The notes under the pieces were generated by a model that worked only from the letters and a program-made list of their open reading frames with translations, made no database searches and was not told the origin of the DNA. A stretch of 64,000 nucleotides of DNA from Accumulibacter sp. (GTDB taxonomy: Bacteria > Pseudomonadota > Gammaproteobacteria > Burkholderiales > Rhodocyclaceae). Location of the stretch: NCBI RefSeq assembly GCF_029255285.1, contig NZ_JAPUVI010000085.1, positions 52,007 through 116,006 on the forward strand. Reading direction: 5' to 3'. Made by a program: the position numbers and the translations under genes. Within the stretch, counting starts at the first letter, position 1; every line of letters starts with the position of its first letter. Shown one piece after another: positions 23,625-33,198 of this stretch.

Positions 23625-24074
23625 TTATTTGCCGGCGGCTTCCCGCTTTCGCTTCGAGGTAGTCATCAGTGTGGCTTCTCCATCGATGACTACCTTGTCG
23701 CCAACGGTGCAGACGGTATCGACCATCACCCGGCATTTGTCGGCGACGACTTCCTTCACCGTCACCCTGGCGTGAACCGTGTCGCCCGGGCGCACCGGTG
23801 CGCGGAAGCGCAAGGACTGGCTCAAGTAGATCGTTCCGGGGCCTGGCAGGCGATTGCCCAGTACCGCGGAAATCAGGCTGGCGGACAGCATGCCATGTGC
23901 GATGCGGCCGCCGAACATCGTCGTCTTGGCGAAGTCCTCATCCATATGAACCGCATTTACGTCCGTCGACACGCCAGCGAAAAGGACGATGTCCGCGTCG
24001 GTAATGGTTTTTGCGATTTCGGCGCTCATGCCGACAGACAAGTCTTCTATGTCGTAACCGTTTTGGGGATTCAT
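23625..24074 (-). CDS. phaJ: MaoC-type (R)-specific enoyl-CoA hydratase (PhaJ-like)
   Basis: A 149-residue single hot-dog protein. The catalytic Asp/His loop is in TDVNAVHMDEDFA near residue 37, followed by GGRIAHGMLSASLISAVLG. The length is that of PhaJ. In the family it interconverts crotonyl-CoA and (R)-3-hydroxybutyryl-CoA, which links polyhydroxybutyrate to beta-oxidation. Here it could feed crotonyl-CoA to Ccr. It has its own surroundings: 290 bp upstream without a gene, and a convergent relation with meh. The C-terminal tail is basic (TTSKRKREAAGK). Confidence 0.88.
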   Translation of the reverse strand: MNPQNGYDIEDLSVGMSAEIAKTITDADIVLFAGVSTDVNAVHMDEDFAKTTMFGGRIAHGMLSASLISAVLGNRLPGPGTIYLSQSLRFRAPVRPGDTVHARVTVKEVVADKCRVMVDTVCTVGDKVVIDGEATLMTTSKRKREAAGK

Positions 24075-24363
24075 GACAGTCCTTTCTCGTGATCATTAAC
24101 ACGGCATGGCCGCGTCCAAGGGATAGGCACTCGTTGTGGCGGGCGCCAGGCGATTTTGTCGAGCTTTCCGGAAGTCGCCAGCTTGATGTCGGGAGGGCAG
24201 GGATGACAGACCAAGCGGACGACAAGCAGTATAAAGGTGGACCTTGGCCAATAGCCAGTTCCGATCGTCGAAGTGCCGAGAAATAGACCCTCTGGTTTCT
24301 CGTCTGGCGTTTTTCTGCGGCGGACTAATGGCTTTCGGTCCATTGGCATGGCATTATAATGGC

Positions 24364-25341
24364 CTAATTCGGATTAATGACGACTTTGCCGGTCGATTTG
24401 CGATTAAGAACCAGATTGAGCGCTTCGACAGCACTTTGCAGCGGATACACCGCGGTCACATGCGGTTTGATCGCCCCGTCGAGATACCATTGAATCAAGG
24501 TTCGGAAACTCTCATTCAGACGTTGTGGATTTAATTCCACGTAGGCCGGCCAGTTGAGGCCGATGACGTCCACATTCTTGACCAGGAGATGATTGGCGGG
24601 GATCGGCGGGACCTTGCCGCTCGCAAAACCGACGACGAGGAGGCGCCCTTCGAAAGCGATGCTGCGCAAAGAAGCGCTGAACAACTCACCGCCAACCGGG
24701 TCGTAGACCACGTCAGCGCCACGACCGGCGGTGAGTTCCCGGATCCGTTCCGTCAAATCCACGCGGCTGCTGTCGATCAGGTGATCGGCGCCGTGCCGCC
24801 CGGCCACTGCCAGTTTTTCTGCGCCGTTGGCCGTGGCAATGACCGTCGCCCCCAACTGTTTGCCGATCGCCACGGCAGTCAATCCGACACCACCCGATGC
24901 GCCGTGTACAACCAGGGTTTCACCAGCGCGCAGGCGGGCCCGGTGCCACAGGGCGACGTGCGATGTACCGAACACCACCGGAAATGCCGCGCCGTCTTCC
25001 CAGGACATCGCCGCCGGTATCGGCACGCAGCGTCGGTGTTCGACGACGACCTGTTCGGCATAGCCACCGTGTGGTGTGATCGCGATCACCCGGTCGCCGA
25101 TGGCGATTCCCTGTACGTCGGCACCCAATTCCAGAACCTCGCCGGACACTTCGAAGCCAGGGCTGAACGGTGGTTGCAGTTGATTTTGATATTGCCCGCG
25201 GATAATCAGGCCGTCGGCGAAATTTACCCCACAGGCACGGACCCGCAGACGTACCTGACCGGGTCCGGGACGTGGTTCGGGGACCTCGTCGAGGCGCAAA
25301 GCAGAAGGCCCGGAAAGCTCATGGCAGACGATGGCTTGCAT
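24364..25341 (-). CDS. Zinc-free MDR-family NADPH:quinone oxidoreductase
   Basis: A 325-residue medium-chain dehydrogenase/reductase without the structural-zinc cysteines. Marks are GVNFADGLIIRGQYQ near residue 43, GDRVIAITPHGGYAEQVVV, and the NADPH site VVHGASGGVGLTAVAIGKQLG near residue 145. It is closest to QorA-like quinone or acrylyl/enoyl reductases. The ATG at 25341 begins MQAIVCHELSGPSALRL. It lies 107 bases after ccr, beyond two hairpins. It may reduce an enoyl-CoA or quinone side product of the pathway; this is inference. Confidence 0.85.
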   Translation of the reverse strand: MQAIVCHELSGPSALRLDEVPEPRPGPGQVRLRVRACGVNFADGLIIRGQYQNQLQPPFSPGFEVSGEVLELGADVQGIAIGDRVIAITPHGGYAEQVVVEHRRCVPIPAAMSWEDGAAFPVVFGTSHVALWHRARLRAGETLVVHGASGGVGLTAVAIGKQLGATVIATANGAEKLAVAGRHGADHLIDSSRVDLTERIRELTAGRGADVVYDPVGGELFSASLRSIAFEGRLLVVGFASGKVPPIPANHLLVKNVDVIGLNWPAYVELNPQRLNESFRTLIQWYLDGAIKPHVTAVYPLQSAVEALNLVLNRKSTGKVVINPN

Positions 25342-25368
25342 GGCGACAACTCCTCGATCGCAGAAACC

Positions 25369-25429
25369 CCTTCCCCACCTTGAGGGGTGGGAAGGAGCGC
25401 GTTCCCTCCCCGAACGAGGGCGGGGAGGG
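25369..25429. repeat. Tandem G/C hairpins between ccr and the oxidoreductase gene
   Basis: Hairpin 1 pairs CCTTCCC (25369-25375) with GGGAAGG (25389-25395), extendable by three pairs past a bulge. Hairpin 2 pairs CCCTCCCC (25404-25411) with GGGGAGGG (25422-25429) exactly. They may slow transcription or protect the ccr transcript end, or be a dispersed REP-like element. Confidence 0.5.
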
Positions 25430-25448
25430 GCGCGACGCGCTGCGGTGC

Positions 25449-27203
25449 TTACTCGCCGATGATCTTGCGTACCACGTCGGTCATCGAGATCACGCCGACG
25501 GGTTGGCCGCTCTCGGTTACCACGAGGCGATGCATGCGCCGGCCCGTCATCAGGCTGACCGCTTCGCTCAACAGCATGTCGGCGTCGCAGGTCGCGCAAC
25601 CCGGAGTCATGATCTCCCTGGCACGCATCGACCGCGCCTCGTCCGGCGTCCGGCCTTGCCGTGCCAGCACCATATCTGTTTGCGAGACGACGCCGATCGC
25701 CTGGTTGTCGTCTCCCATTACCACCACGGCGTGAATTTCGTTACTGACCATGATCTTGGCGACTGTTCCGACGGTATCGTCCGGCGTGCAGGAAATGATG
25801 CCATGGTGCATCAGATCGCGAACCTTGGTGCCGTCGTCGGCGATGGTGAGCGCCTCGCCCTCGGCGATGTCGGGCAGCGGCGTAGACATGGGATACGGCG
25901 CCGGCGTGGTGTGTACGTCGCCCTTGGGAAGCGTCGGATGAACGATGGTCACCGGCGCTTTGCCGCTCGCACCAGTGCCGAATTCCATGGCGTTGATCAG
26001 AACGGACATGTTGCCGTGCGGGTGCTTGTTGTCGTGCATCAGTTGATGGGCCGTCGGCAGTTCTTCGTAGGTGAAGGCCCGCGACATGCAGGGATCCAGC
26101 AGGCCACGCAGAGCCAACTGGTTCATTTCGTTGGACTGCACCGCGTTGGCGAAGTGCGAACCTTGCAGGCGTTTCTGCCGCATCCACAGGTAGCGCAGGT
26201 CGACTGTGGCATTATAGCCAGTCGTGCCGGCGCAGACGACGACCATGCCGCCCGTCTCACAGACGAAGATTGAGGTCGGAATCGTCGTTTCGCCGGGATG
26301 TTCGAAGACGATGTTCGGCGCACGCTTTTCGCCCAGCACTTCCCATATCCTCGCCCCAAAGGAACGTACTCCTTTCAGCCACTTGGCGTAGCCGGCGTTG
26401 TCCTTCCAGTGCGGCAGCATTCCCCAGTGATCGAAGTCATTGCGGTTGATGCAGCCTTTCGCGCCCAGTTTCATGCAGTAGTCGTACTTGTCTTCGCCCG
26501 ATACGACAGCCACCGAGGTTGCCCCGACCGCCTTGGCGATCTGTATCGCCATCGAACCCAGGCCGCCCGCGCCACCCCAGATCAGCGCCACGTCGCCCTT
26601 CTTGATCGAGCTGCTACCCCAGCCATGCAGCATCCGCCAGGCAGTCGCCGCGACCAGCGTATAGGCCGCTGATTCCTCCCAGTTCATGTGTTTGGGCTTC
26701 GGCATGCACTGATGACCTTGCACCTTGGTGAATTGGGCGAAACTGCCGAAATTGGTTTCGTAACCCCAAATCTTGAACGATGGCGAGTACATCGGGTCGC
26801 CGCCGTTCCGGACCCATTCGCAATGGCGATTCCACTGGCCGCAATGCATGACGACCTCGTCGCCTACCTTGACGTTGGTCACGTCCTTGCCGATGGCGTA
26901 GACGATGCCCGAGGCGTCGCTGCCGCCGATGTGGAAATCTTCAGGTTCGCCTGCTTTGTTGCGGGCGCCGATCACATTGACCGGGATTCCCAGGGCGGCC
27001 CAGACGTTGTTGTAGTTGATCCCCGCTGCCATGACCAGGACCAGTACCTCGTCGTCGGCGATTGACGGCGTGTTTACGACTTCTTTCTGAAACGCCTCGG
27101 TCGGTTTGCCGAAGCGGTCCTGGCGGATCAGCCAGGCATGCATTTTTTCCGGAACTTCACCCAAGGGAGGCTTGTCGCCCAGTTCATATAATGGTTTAGT
27201 CAT
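25449..27203 (-). CDS. ccr: Crotonyl-CoA carboxylase/reductase fused to a C-terminal CBS-domain pair
   Basis: A 584-residue enzyme that reductively carboxylates crotonyl-CoA with NADPH and CO2 to ethylmalonyl-CoA, the CO2-fixing step of the pathway. Residues 1 to about 425 are the normal Ccr ([30 protein letters not shown] site [34 protein letters not shown]). A linker follows, then two CBS motifs: residues about 461-515 ([18 protein letters not shown]...[12 protein letters not shown]) and 526-582 ([20 protein letters not shown]...[15 protein letters not shown]). Usual Ccr proteins are about 430 residues. CBS pairs bind adenine nucleotides in other proteins, so allosteric control is likely but inferred. 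AGGAG precedes the ATG; the gap to meaB is 10 bases. Confidence 0.95.
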   Translation of the reverse strand: MTKPLYELGDKPPLGEVPEKMHAWLIRQDRFGKPTEAFQKEVVNTPSIADDEVLVLVMAAGINYNNVWAALGIPVNVIGARNKAGEPEDFHIGGSDASGIVYAIGKDVTNVKVGDEVVMHCGQWNRHCEWVRNGGDPMYSPSFKIWGYETNFGSFAQFTKVQGHQCMPKPKHMNWEESAAYTLVAATAWRMLHGWGSSSIKKGDVALIWGGAGGLGSMAIQIAKAVGATSVAVVSGEDKYDYCMKLGAKGCINRNDFDHWGMLPHWKDNAGYAKWLKGVRSFGARIWEVLGEKRAPNIVFEHPGETTIPTSIFVCETGGMVVVCAGTTGYNATVDLRYLWMRQKRLQGSHFANAVQSNEMNQLALRGLLDPCMSRAFTYEELPTAHQLMHDNKHPHGNMSVLINAMEFGTGASGKAPVTIVHPTLPKGDVHTTPAPYPMSTPLPDIAEGEALTIADDGTKVRDLMHHGIISCTPDDTVGTVAKIMVSNEIHAVVVMGDDNQAIGVVSQTDMVLARQGRTPDEARSMRAREIMTPGCATCDADMLLSEAVSLMTGRRMHRLVVTESGQPVGVISMTDVVRKIIGE

Positions 27204-27213
27204 TAGAATGCTC

Positions 27214-28236
27214 CTATGTGGTTGGACTGCCTGGTTGGTTTATCGATATGAACCTGGAAAAAATATGCTTTCGCATACGTTCATATTCTGCAAATTGATG
27301 CGATGGGTTTTCGCTCAGTCGCTGACCGATAAGGTGGCGACCTCCGAGGAGCTCGAGGCCAAATGTCCCGAACTCTTCCTTCAGCAGACGCACTACCCAG
27401 GCGCGCTGATGGCGCAGGCGTAGTTTGTCCAGCCAGCCGGCATTGGCGAGAAAACTTCTGTGTCTGTCGCAATGCTCTAGCATGGCCGTGATGCCGGTAT
27501 GCGTCGTGGCGCTCACCAGACATACCGGATAATCCCAGTCCTCGCGGCGGTCCTGCCGCGGTGCGCTGCGGCCGATTTCGCTGGCCGTTTTATGCGCTGC
27601 TGCGCCAAGATCGGCTTTATTGACGGCGAAGATGTCCGGAATCTCGATGATGCCGGACTTCAGATACTGGATCGTGTCGCCCGAGGCCGGCTGCGCGACA
27701 TAACAAACCGTGTCGCCGATCTCGGCAATATCAATTTCCGTCTGACCGACACCGACCGTTTCGATCACGACGATATCGAAGCAGGCCAACATCAGCCAGC
27801 TCATCGGCCAGACTTCGTTTGCCACGCCGCCCAGTTGATTGCGATTGGCCAGCGAGCGGATGAACAGTCCCTCGTCGTAGGACGCGTGCTTGATGCGGAT
27901 GCGATCACCGAGCAGGGCGCCGCCGCCCAGCTCCGGTCGGCTCGATGGATCGACCGCAAGTACGCCAACGCTTCTGCCCGACAGGCGCCACTCGCGAATC
28001 ATTGCGGCGACGAGTGACGACTTGCCGGCGCCGGGCGGGCCGGTGATGCCGATCAAATGACCGTCCTTGAGCCAGTGCTCGCCGGCCAGCGCCGCCAGCA
28101 GACGAGCGGAGCGGTTGCGCGCTTCGGCCAGCTTGTTGTCGAGCAGATTCAGGCCGCTGGCTACCGCCGCCCGCTCCCGGCGCAGGATCCGTAAAGCCAG
28201 CTGCTCGGGATCGGGAAGATCGACGATCTGAGTCAT
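27214..28236 (-). CDS. meaB: MeaB/ArgK-type GTPase chaperone for the B12 mutase
   Basis: A 340-residue G3E GTPase. The Walker A motif is [13 protein letters not shown] near residue 61; [34 protein letters not shown] and FAVNKADL are the family switch and base-recognition segments. It protects and reloads adenosylcobalamin in methylmalonyl- or ethylmalonyl-CoA mutases. The ATG at 28236 lies 7 bases after ecm, so ecm is the partner. A longer in-frame start at 28317 would overlap ecm and is rejected. Confidence 0.94.
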   Translation of the reverse strand: MTQIVDLPDPEQLALRILRRERAAVASGLNLLDNKLAEARNRSARLLAALAGEHWLKDGHLIGITGPPGAGKSSLVAAMIREWRLSGRSVGVLAVDPSSRPELGGGALLGDRIRIKHASYDEGLFIRSLANRNQLGGVANEVWPMSWLMLACFDIVVIETVGVGQTEIDIAEIGDTVCYVAQPASGDTIQYLKSGIIEIPDIFAVNKADLGAAAHKTASEIGRSAPRQDRREDWDYPVCLVSATTHTGITAMLEHCDRHRSFLANAGWLDKLRLRHQRAWVVRLLKEEFGTFGLELLGGRHLIGQRLSENPSHQFAEYERMRKHIFSRFISINQPGSPTT

Positions 28237-28243
28237 TTGCCGG

Positions 28244-30262
28244 TCAATGCAGCAAACCCAGCCGTTCCAGCCCGTTGCATTCGCGGACCAGGTCGACGAT
28301 ATCCCCCATGATGGCATTCAGACTGAAGTCCTTCGGCGTGTAGACGGCGCGCACTCCCAACGCGACCAGTCGTTCGGCATCCTCGCGTGGGATGATCCCG
28401 CCGGCGATTACCGGCAGGTTGGCGAGATCGCGCGAGCGCAGTTCCTGCAAAACCGATTCGACGAGCTCCATATGGCTTCCCGAGAGTATCGACAGGCCGA
28501 CCACATGCACACCTTCTTCCTGCGCCGCCTGGGCGATCTGTTGCGGAGTCAGCCGGATGCCGTCATAGACGACTTCGAAGCCGACATCCCTGGCCTTTAC
28601 CGCCACCTGTTCGGCGCCATTCGAATGGCCGTCCAGCCCGGGTTTGCCGACCAGCAGTTTCAGTGGACGGCCGATCGCGTTGCCGGTGCGGGCGACGCGC
28701 TCCCTGAGCTCGCTGACCTGGTCTTTCTTGCCAAGTACTTGGCGGCTGTCGATGGCGATGTCGATGCCTGTCGGTGGCCTGAACTCGCCGAACACGGCGC
28801 GCAGGGTGTCGCCCCATTCGCCGGTGCTGACTCCGGCCAGGGCACAGCGAATCGAACCGGGCATGACGTTCTCGCCGCTTTTTGCGGCGTCGGTCAGAGC
28901 CTGCAAGGCGGCTCGCACCTCCGCGTCGTTGCGGTTTCTGCGGTGCGCCTGCAGTCGTTCGATCTGTTCGCGTTCGGCGGCCGGATCGGTCTTCATGATG
29001 GCGCCGTCGCCGCCCAGGGTCAGCGGCGATTCGGCGGTTTCCTGGAAGCAGTTGACGCCGATGATTTTCAGGTCGCCCGATTCGATGGCGCGTAGGCGGT
29101 CCATATGGCTGCCGACCAGTTCGCGCTTGATATAGCCGGATTCGATCGCGGCGATGATCCCGCCCTGAGCCTCGACGTTCTCGATTTCGCGGCGCGCGCC
29201 CTCGATCAGCTCACTGACCTTGGCGGCGATGACCGGCGAGCCATCGAGAATGTCGCCGTACTCGAGCAGGTCGGTTTCGAAAGCCATCACCTGCTGCATG
29301 CGCAGCGCCCATTGCTGGTCCCAGGGGCGCGGCAGGCCCATGGCCTCGTTCCACGCTGGAAGCTGGATGGCACGAGCTCTGGCACGTTTCGAAAGGACCA
29401 CCGCCAGCATTTCGAGAACGATTCGTTGGACGTTGTTTTCCGGTTGCGCTTCGGTCAGCCCCAGCGAGTTCACCTGGACGCCATAGCGGAAACGGCGAAG
29501 CTTGGGATCCGTCACCTGGTAGCGGGTCAGCGTCAACTGATCCCACAGTTCGCCGAAGGCCCTCAGCTTGCAGCACTCTTCGACGAAGCGGATGCCGGCG
29601 TTGACGAAGAACGAAATCCGCTCGACGACCTGGGGAAATGCCTGCGCTTCAATCTCGCCAGACGCCTTGACGCGGTCGAGGACCGCCATCGCCGTGCACA
29701 GTGCGTAGGCCAGCTCCTGAACCGGCGTTGCTCCCGCCTCTTGCAGGTGATAGCTGCAGACGTTGGTCGGGTTCCACTTCGGCACGTGTTTGACGGTGTA
29801 GTTGATCGTGTCCGCGATCAGGCGCATCGACGGGCCGGGCGGGTAGATGTAGGTGCCGCGCGAAAGGTACTCCTTGATGATGTCGTTTTGCGTGGTGCCG
29901 CTCAACTGGCTCGGGGCTATGCCCCGGCGTTGCGCCAGTCCGACGTAGAGTGACAACAACCATGCCGCCGTGGCGTTGATGGTCATCGAGGTGTTCATCT
30001 TGTCGAGCGGGATCTCGGCGAACAATTGATCCATGTCCTCGATGTGCGAGATCGGTACACCGACCTTTCCCACCTCGCCTCGCGCCAAGGGGCTGTCGGC
30101 GTCGTAGCCGGTTTGCGTCGGCAGATCGAAAGCCACCGACAATCCCGTTTGACCTTTGGCGAGATTGGTTCGATAGAGCTCGTTGGAAGCTTTGGCGGAG
30201 CTGTGACCGCTATAGGTTCGCATCAACCACGGTTGATCGCGATCTTTCGGGGCGGCAGGCAT
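28244..30262 (-). CDS. ecm: Ethylmalonyl-CoA mutase
   Basis: A 672-residue adenosylcobalamin enzyme that turns (2R)-ethylmalonyl-CoA into methylsuccinyl-CoA. The N-terminal barrel opens PWLMRTYSGHSSAKASNELY and has AFDLPTQTGYDADS, the Ecm version of the mutase active-site segment. The C-terminal B12 domain begins near residue 535 with GLDGHSNGAEQVA (the DxHxxG base ligand), then LSILSGSH and AGGIIP. Both domains are in one chain, unlike two-subunit methylmalonyl-CoA mutases. It starts 2 bases after the upstream hydratase stops. Methylmalonyl-CoA mutase is the alternative, less likely beside ccr and mcd. Confidence 0.94.
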   Translation of the reverse strand: MPAAPKDRDQPWLMRTYSGHSSAKASNELYRTNLAKGQTGLSVAFDLPTQTGYDADSPLARGEVGKVGVPISHIEDMDQLFAEIPLDKMNTSMTINATAAWLLSLYVGLAQRRGIAPSQLSGTTQNDIIKEYLSRGTYIYPPGPSMRLIADTINYTVKHVPKWNPTNVCSYHLQEAGATPVQELAYALCTAMAVLDRVKASGEIEAQAFPQVVERISFFVNAGIRFVEECCKLRAFGELWDQLTLTRYQVTDPKLRRFRYGVQVNSLGLTEAQPENNVQRIVLEMLAVVLSKRARARAIQLPAWNEAMGLPRPWDQQWALRMQQVMAFETDLLEYGDILDGSPVIAAKVSELIEGARREIENVEAQGGIIAAIESGYIKRELVGSHMDRLRAIESGDLKIIGVNCFQETAESPLTLGGDGAIMKTDPAAEREQIERLQAHRRNRNDAEVRAALQALTDAAKSGENVMPGSIRCALAGVSTGEWGDTLRAVFGEFRPPTGIDIAIDSRQVLGKKDQVSELRERVARTGNAIGRPLKLLVGKPGLDGHSNGAEQVAVKARDVGFEVVYDGIRLTPQQIAQAAQEEGVHVVGLSILSGSHMELVESVLQELRSRDLANLPVIAGGIIPREDAERLVALGVRAVYTPKDFSLNAIMGDIVDLVRECNGLERLGLLH

Positions 30263-30264
30263 GA

Positions 30265-31446
30265 CTATCTCCTTTTTCTGATCAAGAGACGCCTCTCGAT
30301 CTCAAAAATCTTCGCTTCGATTTTCTCCTTGCCCTTGTCTTTTTTGTCGTTTTCCTTGATGAACAAGTCCTCGCCATAGTCGGCAAGCGCCTGCGAAGCA
30401 CTGACGTTCTTGACGCCGATGAGCTGAAAACCGACGATGCCGAGCTGCTCGGCGAGTTCGCCGGGGGCTTCCTCGGTCGCCAACACACGCGACAGGGCGG
30501 CAACAGTATCGCCGGTGACCGCCGGTTGCGTGTGGTAACCTTCGGTAAAGCCAAGTTCCCAGACGCTGTTTTCGCTGACATCGCGGCTTGCCAATCCTTC
30601 CAGCCAGGCGAAAACCAGCCCGCCATAAACGATGGGGGCACCGCTCATCTTGCCCGACAAGCCTGAGCTGAAGACCTGGTCGAAATGCAGCGGATGGGTG
30701 TTGCCCACGGCATAGGTCAGCGCCAGATGCTCATCGGTGATTGTCCGGCCGTTGGCATGCACGATGATGTCGCCGACGGAAAAGTCCTCGAAGAAAGAAT
30801 TCGGTCCCGTCAGGCCGGAAGGGAGCGACTCCGGAAACTGCGGCAGAACGACTTCGGCCTCCTCGGCCCAGGGAAAGTCCGGCCGTCGTGCCGCCTGCGG
30901 CAAGGGAGTGGTCGCTGGCCGGTCCCCCTGGCTGGCGACCATGATCTTGCGCTCATACTGCAGCACCACCTCGTCGTTCTGGTTGATGCCCATTGTCCGG
31001 ATGGTCACGATACCCGGCTTGCCGGCACCGCGTTCCTTGCGCTCGACGACTTTGGTCAGCGAGCGGATCGTATCCCGTGCGTAGACCGGCGAGAGATACT
31101 GGGCATCGTAATAGCCGAGGTTGGCCATCGCCTTTTCCGAATCGTTCTGGACTCCCAGCGAAAGAACGACGTTGAAAACCATCTGCGGTGAGGCCGGTAG
31201 ACCGGAAAAGCCTAGGGCTGTGGCGTACTCCTCGTTGAGATACAGCGGATTGCACTGCATGTAGGTTCTGGCAAAAGCCTCCATCTGGGCACGCAGGAAG
31301 GTAAAGCCACGTGGATGAACGAACACCTGGCCGGGCACGAACTCCTCCAGGTAGCGGCCGTAGTGCGGATGGCGCGCCCTGCCCAGGTCGACCAGGACCT
31401 TGTCGGCCAGTTCGACCTGCGGTCGGAAACGAATAGCCTGCAACAT
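30265..31446 (-). CDS. Double MaoC-domain enoyl-CoA hydratase, second mesaconyl-CoA hydratase candidate
   Basis: A 393-residue double hot-dog protein. Domain 1 spans residues about 25-170 (RYLEEFVPGQVFVHPRGFTF) and domain 2 about 210-345 (SFFEDFSVGDIIVHANGRTI, with THPLHFDQVF and IVYGGLVFAWLEGLA). The last 30 residues are a highly charged, Lys/Glu-rich tail (KENDKKDKGKEKIEAK). It is a distant paralogue of mch in this window. Its place between mcd and ecm makes mesaconyl-CoA hydration the likely job, with 3-hydroxyacyl-CoA dehydration as the alternative. The ATG at 31446 gives MLQAIRFRPQVEL. Confidence 0.82.
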   Translation of the reverse strand: MLQAIRFRPQVELADKVLVDLGRARHPHYGRYLEEFVPGQVFVHPRGFTFLRAQMEAFARTYMQCNPLYLNEEYATALGFSGLPASPQMVFNVVLSLGVQNDSEKAMANLGYYDAQYLSPVYARDTIRSLTKVVERKERGAGKPGIVTIRTMGINQNDEVVLQYERKIMVASQGDRPATTPLPQAARRPDFPWAEEAEVVLPQFPESLPSGLTGPNSFFEDFSVGDIIVHANGRTITDEHLALTYAVGNTHPLHFDQVFSSGLSGKMSGAPIVYGGLVFAWLEGLASRDVSENSVWELGFTEGYHTQPAVTGDTVAALSRVLATEEAPGELAEQLGIVGFQLIGVKNVSASQALADYGEDLFIKENDKKDKGKEKIEAKIFEIERRLLIRKRR

Positions 31447-31487
31447 GAGATTTTCCCCTTGGCGTCTTTGTTTGGCTTGCCGGCACC

Positions 31488-33164
31488 CTAGACGGCATCG
31501 ATGAGCGACCGCGCGATGACCTTCAGGGCCAGCGTTTCCTCGGCCCCTTCGAAAATGGACAGCACGCGCGCATCCAGGAAATAGCGGCTGACCGGCGACT
31601 CTTCGGCATAGCCCATGCCGCCGTGGATCTGCATCGCTTCGCGCGTCAGCCATTCGGCTGTCCGACAGGTGAACAGCTTTACCATGCTGGCTTCCATTTG
31701 CCCGCGGCCCTGGTCCATCAGGCGACCGACGGCGTAGGTGAATTGCCGGGACACGGTCAACAGAGTCGCCATGCGCGCCAGCTTGACGCGTGTGAGTTGA
31801 AAGTCCCCGATCGGTTTGCCGAAGGCCTGGCGTTCCTGGGAATAGGAAACCGCTCGTTCGAAAGCGGCCTGCATGACGCCGATGGCTCGTGCCGCCGTTT
31901 GAATCCTCCCGCCGGCAAAACCGGCCATCGTGAAGTAGAAGCCTTTTCCTTCGCCGTCCGGTCCGCCGACCAGGTTCTCGTCCGGGACGAAGAAGTGGTC
32001 GAAGAAAACCTCGTAGGAGTGCATGCCGCGATAACCGATGGTCGAAATCGCACGGCCGGTGAGTACGCCACCTTGCGCTTGCCGATACTCGAAATCGTGC
32101 CCGTCGTACGCGTCCTTTTCGACCAGGAACATGCTGAGCCCCTTGTGGCCCAGCGAACGGTCGGGATTGGAGCGCGCCAGAACCAACAGGAGTCCTGCCT
32201 TGCCGGCCATCGTGCACCAGGTCTTGACGCCGTCGAGAATCCAACCGCCGTCGCACTTGCTCGCCCTGAGGCGCATGGCGGCGACATCGGAGCCGGTATC
32301 CGGTTCGGTGACGGCGATGGCGCACAAGGGCTCGCCCATGGCGACCCGTGGCAACCATTTCTGCCGCTGTTCTTCGGTTCCTCCCTTGAGCAGAGCCCGG
32401 CTGAGAATCTCCGGACGGGTGATCAGGCTGCCCGCAGCGCCTAGCGAGCCGCGCGACAGTTCTTCGGTGACGACGATCATCCCCATGTTGTCCTCGTGAT
32501 CGTCGCTCTGGATGCCGCCGTAGCGTTCGGGAATCGACAGACCGAAGCAACCCATTTCGGTCAGCGGGTCGAGAATTTCCCGCGGAATGATGCGGTCGTG
32601 CCGATGAATTTCCTCGGCCAGCGGCATCACGACATTGGTCGCCAGCTTGCGGAACGAGTCCTGCATCATCATCGCGTCGTCGCCGAGCAGGTAGGCGCCG
32701 CTGGCGCCATTCAAGGCGACGACCTGCCGTCCAAGCGCCTCCAGATGGCTGGCCGCCAGTTGTGACTGGCAGAAACGGTTCACGGTCGTGCTGCCGAGCG
32801 CCGCCAGGTCCGCGTCGTCCAGACCGAAGCTCTGTGGCCGCGCCCGCAAACGCTGGTGGATGTTCTGCAAGGCCTCGGCGCAGAACACCTGGGCCATCCG
32901 CTCTTCCAGACAAGTGCCGGTACCCGACGGCTGCGTGCTGGCCACTTTGCCGGCATAGTCCGCCGCGAAGCGCGCCGCCGTCGATTCGGCGGCACACCAG
33001 GCCAGGTCGAAGCTGGCCATCTGATGCTCGTCCAGTTTCTCGTTCGAGACCCCCTTGCCGCCAGCGCACTGCTGCTTGATCCAGTGCAGCGACTTCCTGA
33101 TCAGCCCGTCGGCTGATTCGAGATGCGTCAAGGCGCCTGGCATCCCGCTATTGACCTCAGTCAT
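31488..33164 (-). CDS. mcd: (2S)-methylsuccinyl-CoA dehydrogenase
   Basis: A 558-residue acyl-CoA dehydrogenase that oxidises methylsuccinyl-CoA to mesaconyl-C1-CoA, passing electrons to ETF. The first about 150 residues are the extra N-terminal helical region found in Mcd; the ACAD core follows with IAVTEPDTGSDVAAMRL, WILDGVKTWCTMAGKAG, and the C-terminal catalytic-Glu region LSIFEGAEETLALKV. Length and layout match known Mcd proteins (about 550 residues) rather than ordinary ACADs (about 380). It begins 34 bases after the CitE-like gene, and the next gene starts 41 bases later. Confidence 0.93.
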   Translation of the reverse strand: MTEVNSGMPGALTHLESADGLIRKSLHWIKQQCAGGKGVSNEKLDEHQMASFDLAWCAAESTAARFAADYAGKVASTQPSGTGTCLEERMAQVFCAEALQNIHQRLRARPQSFGLDDADLAALGSTTVNRFCQSQLAASHLEALGRQVVALNGASGAYLLGDDAMMMQDSFRKLATNVVMPLAEEIHRHDRIIPREILDPLTEMGCFGLSIPERYGGIQSDDHEDNMGMIVVTEELSRGSLGAAGSLITRPEILSRALLKGGTEEQRQKWLPRVAMGEPLCAIAVTEPDTGSDVAAMRLRASKCDGGWILDGVKTWCTMAGKAGLLLVLARSNPDRSLGHKGLSMFLVEKDAYDGHDFEYRQAQGGVLTGRAISTIGYRGMHSYEVFFDHFFVPDENLVGGPDGEGKGFYFTMAGFAGGRIQTAARAIGVMQAAFERAVSYSQERQAFGKPIGDFQLTRVKLARMATLLTVSRQFTYAVGRLMDQGRGQMEASMVKLFTCRTAEWLTREAMQIHGGMGYAEESPVSRYFLDARVLSIFEGAEETLALKVIARSLIDAV

Positions 33165-33198
33165 GGTTCTCCCTTTCCTTATGTCCGGTCAGCCGGCC

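Noticed and set aside
25449-27203. Ordinary zinc alcohol dehydrogenase plus a separate CBS protein
   Set aside because: One uninterrupted frame with Ccr-specific segments ([16 protein letters not shown]) and no start signal before the CBS part.
30265-33069. Single 934-codon open frame covering mcd and the MaoC gene
   Set aside because: Only the last 393 codons match a protein family; the upstream part is the out-of-frame shadow of mcd, which has clear acyl-CoA dehydrogenase motifs in its own frame.
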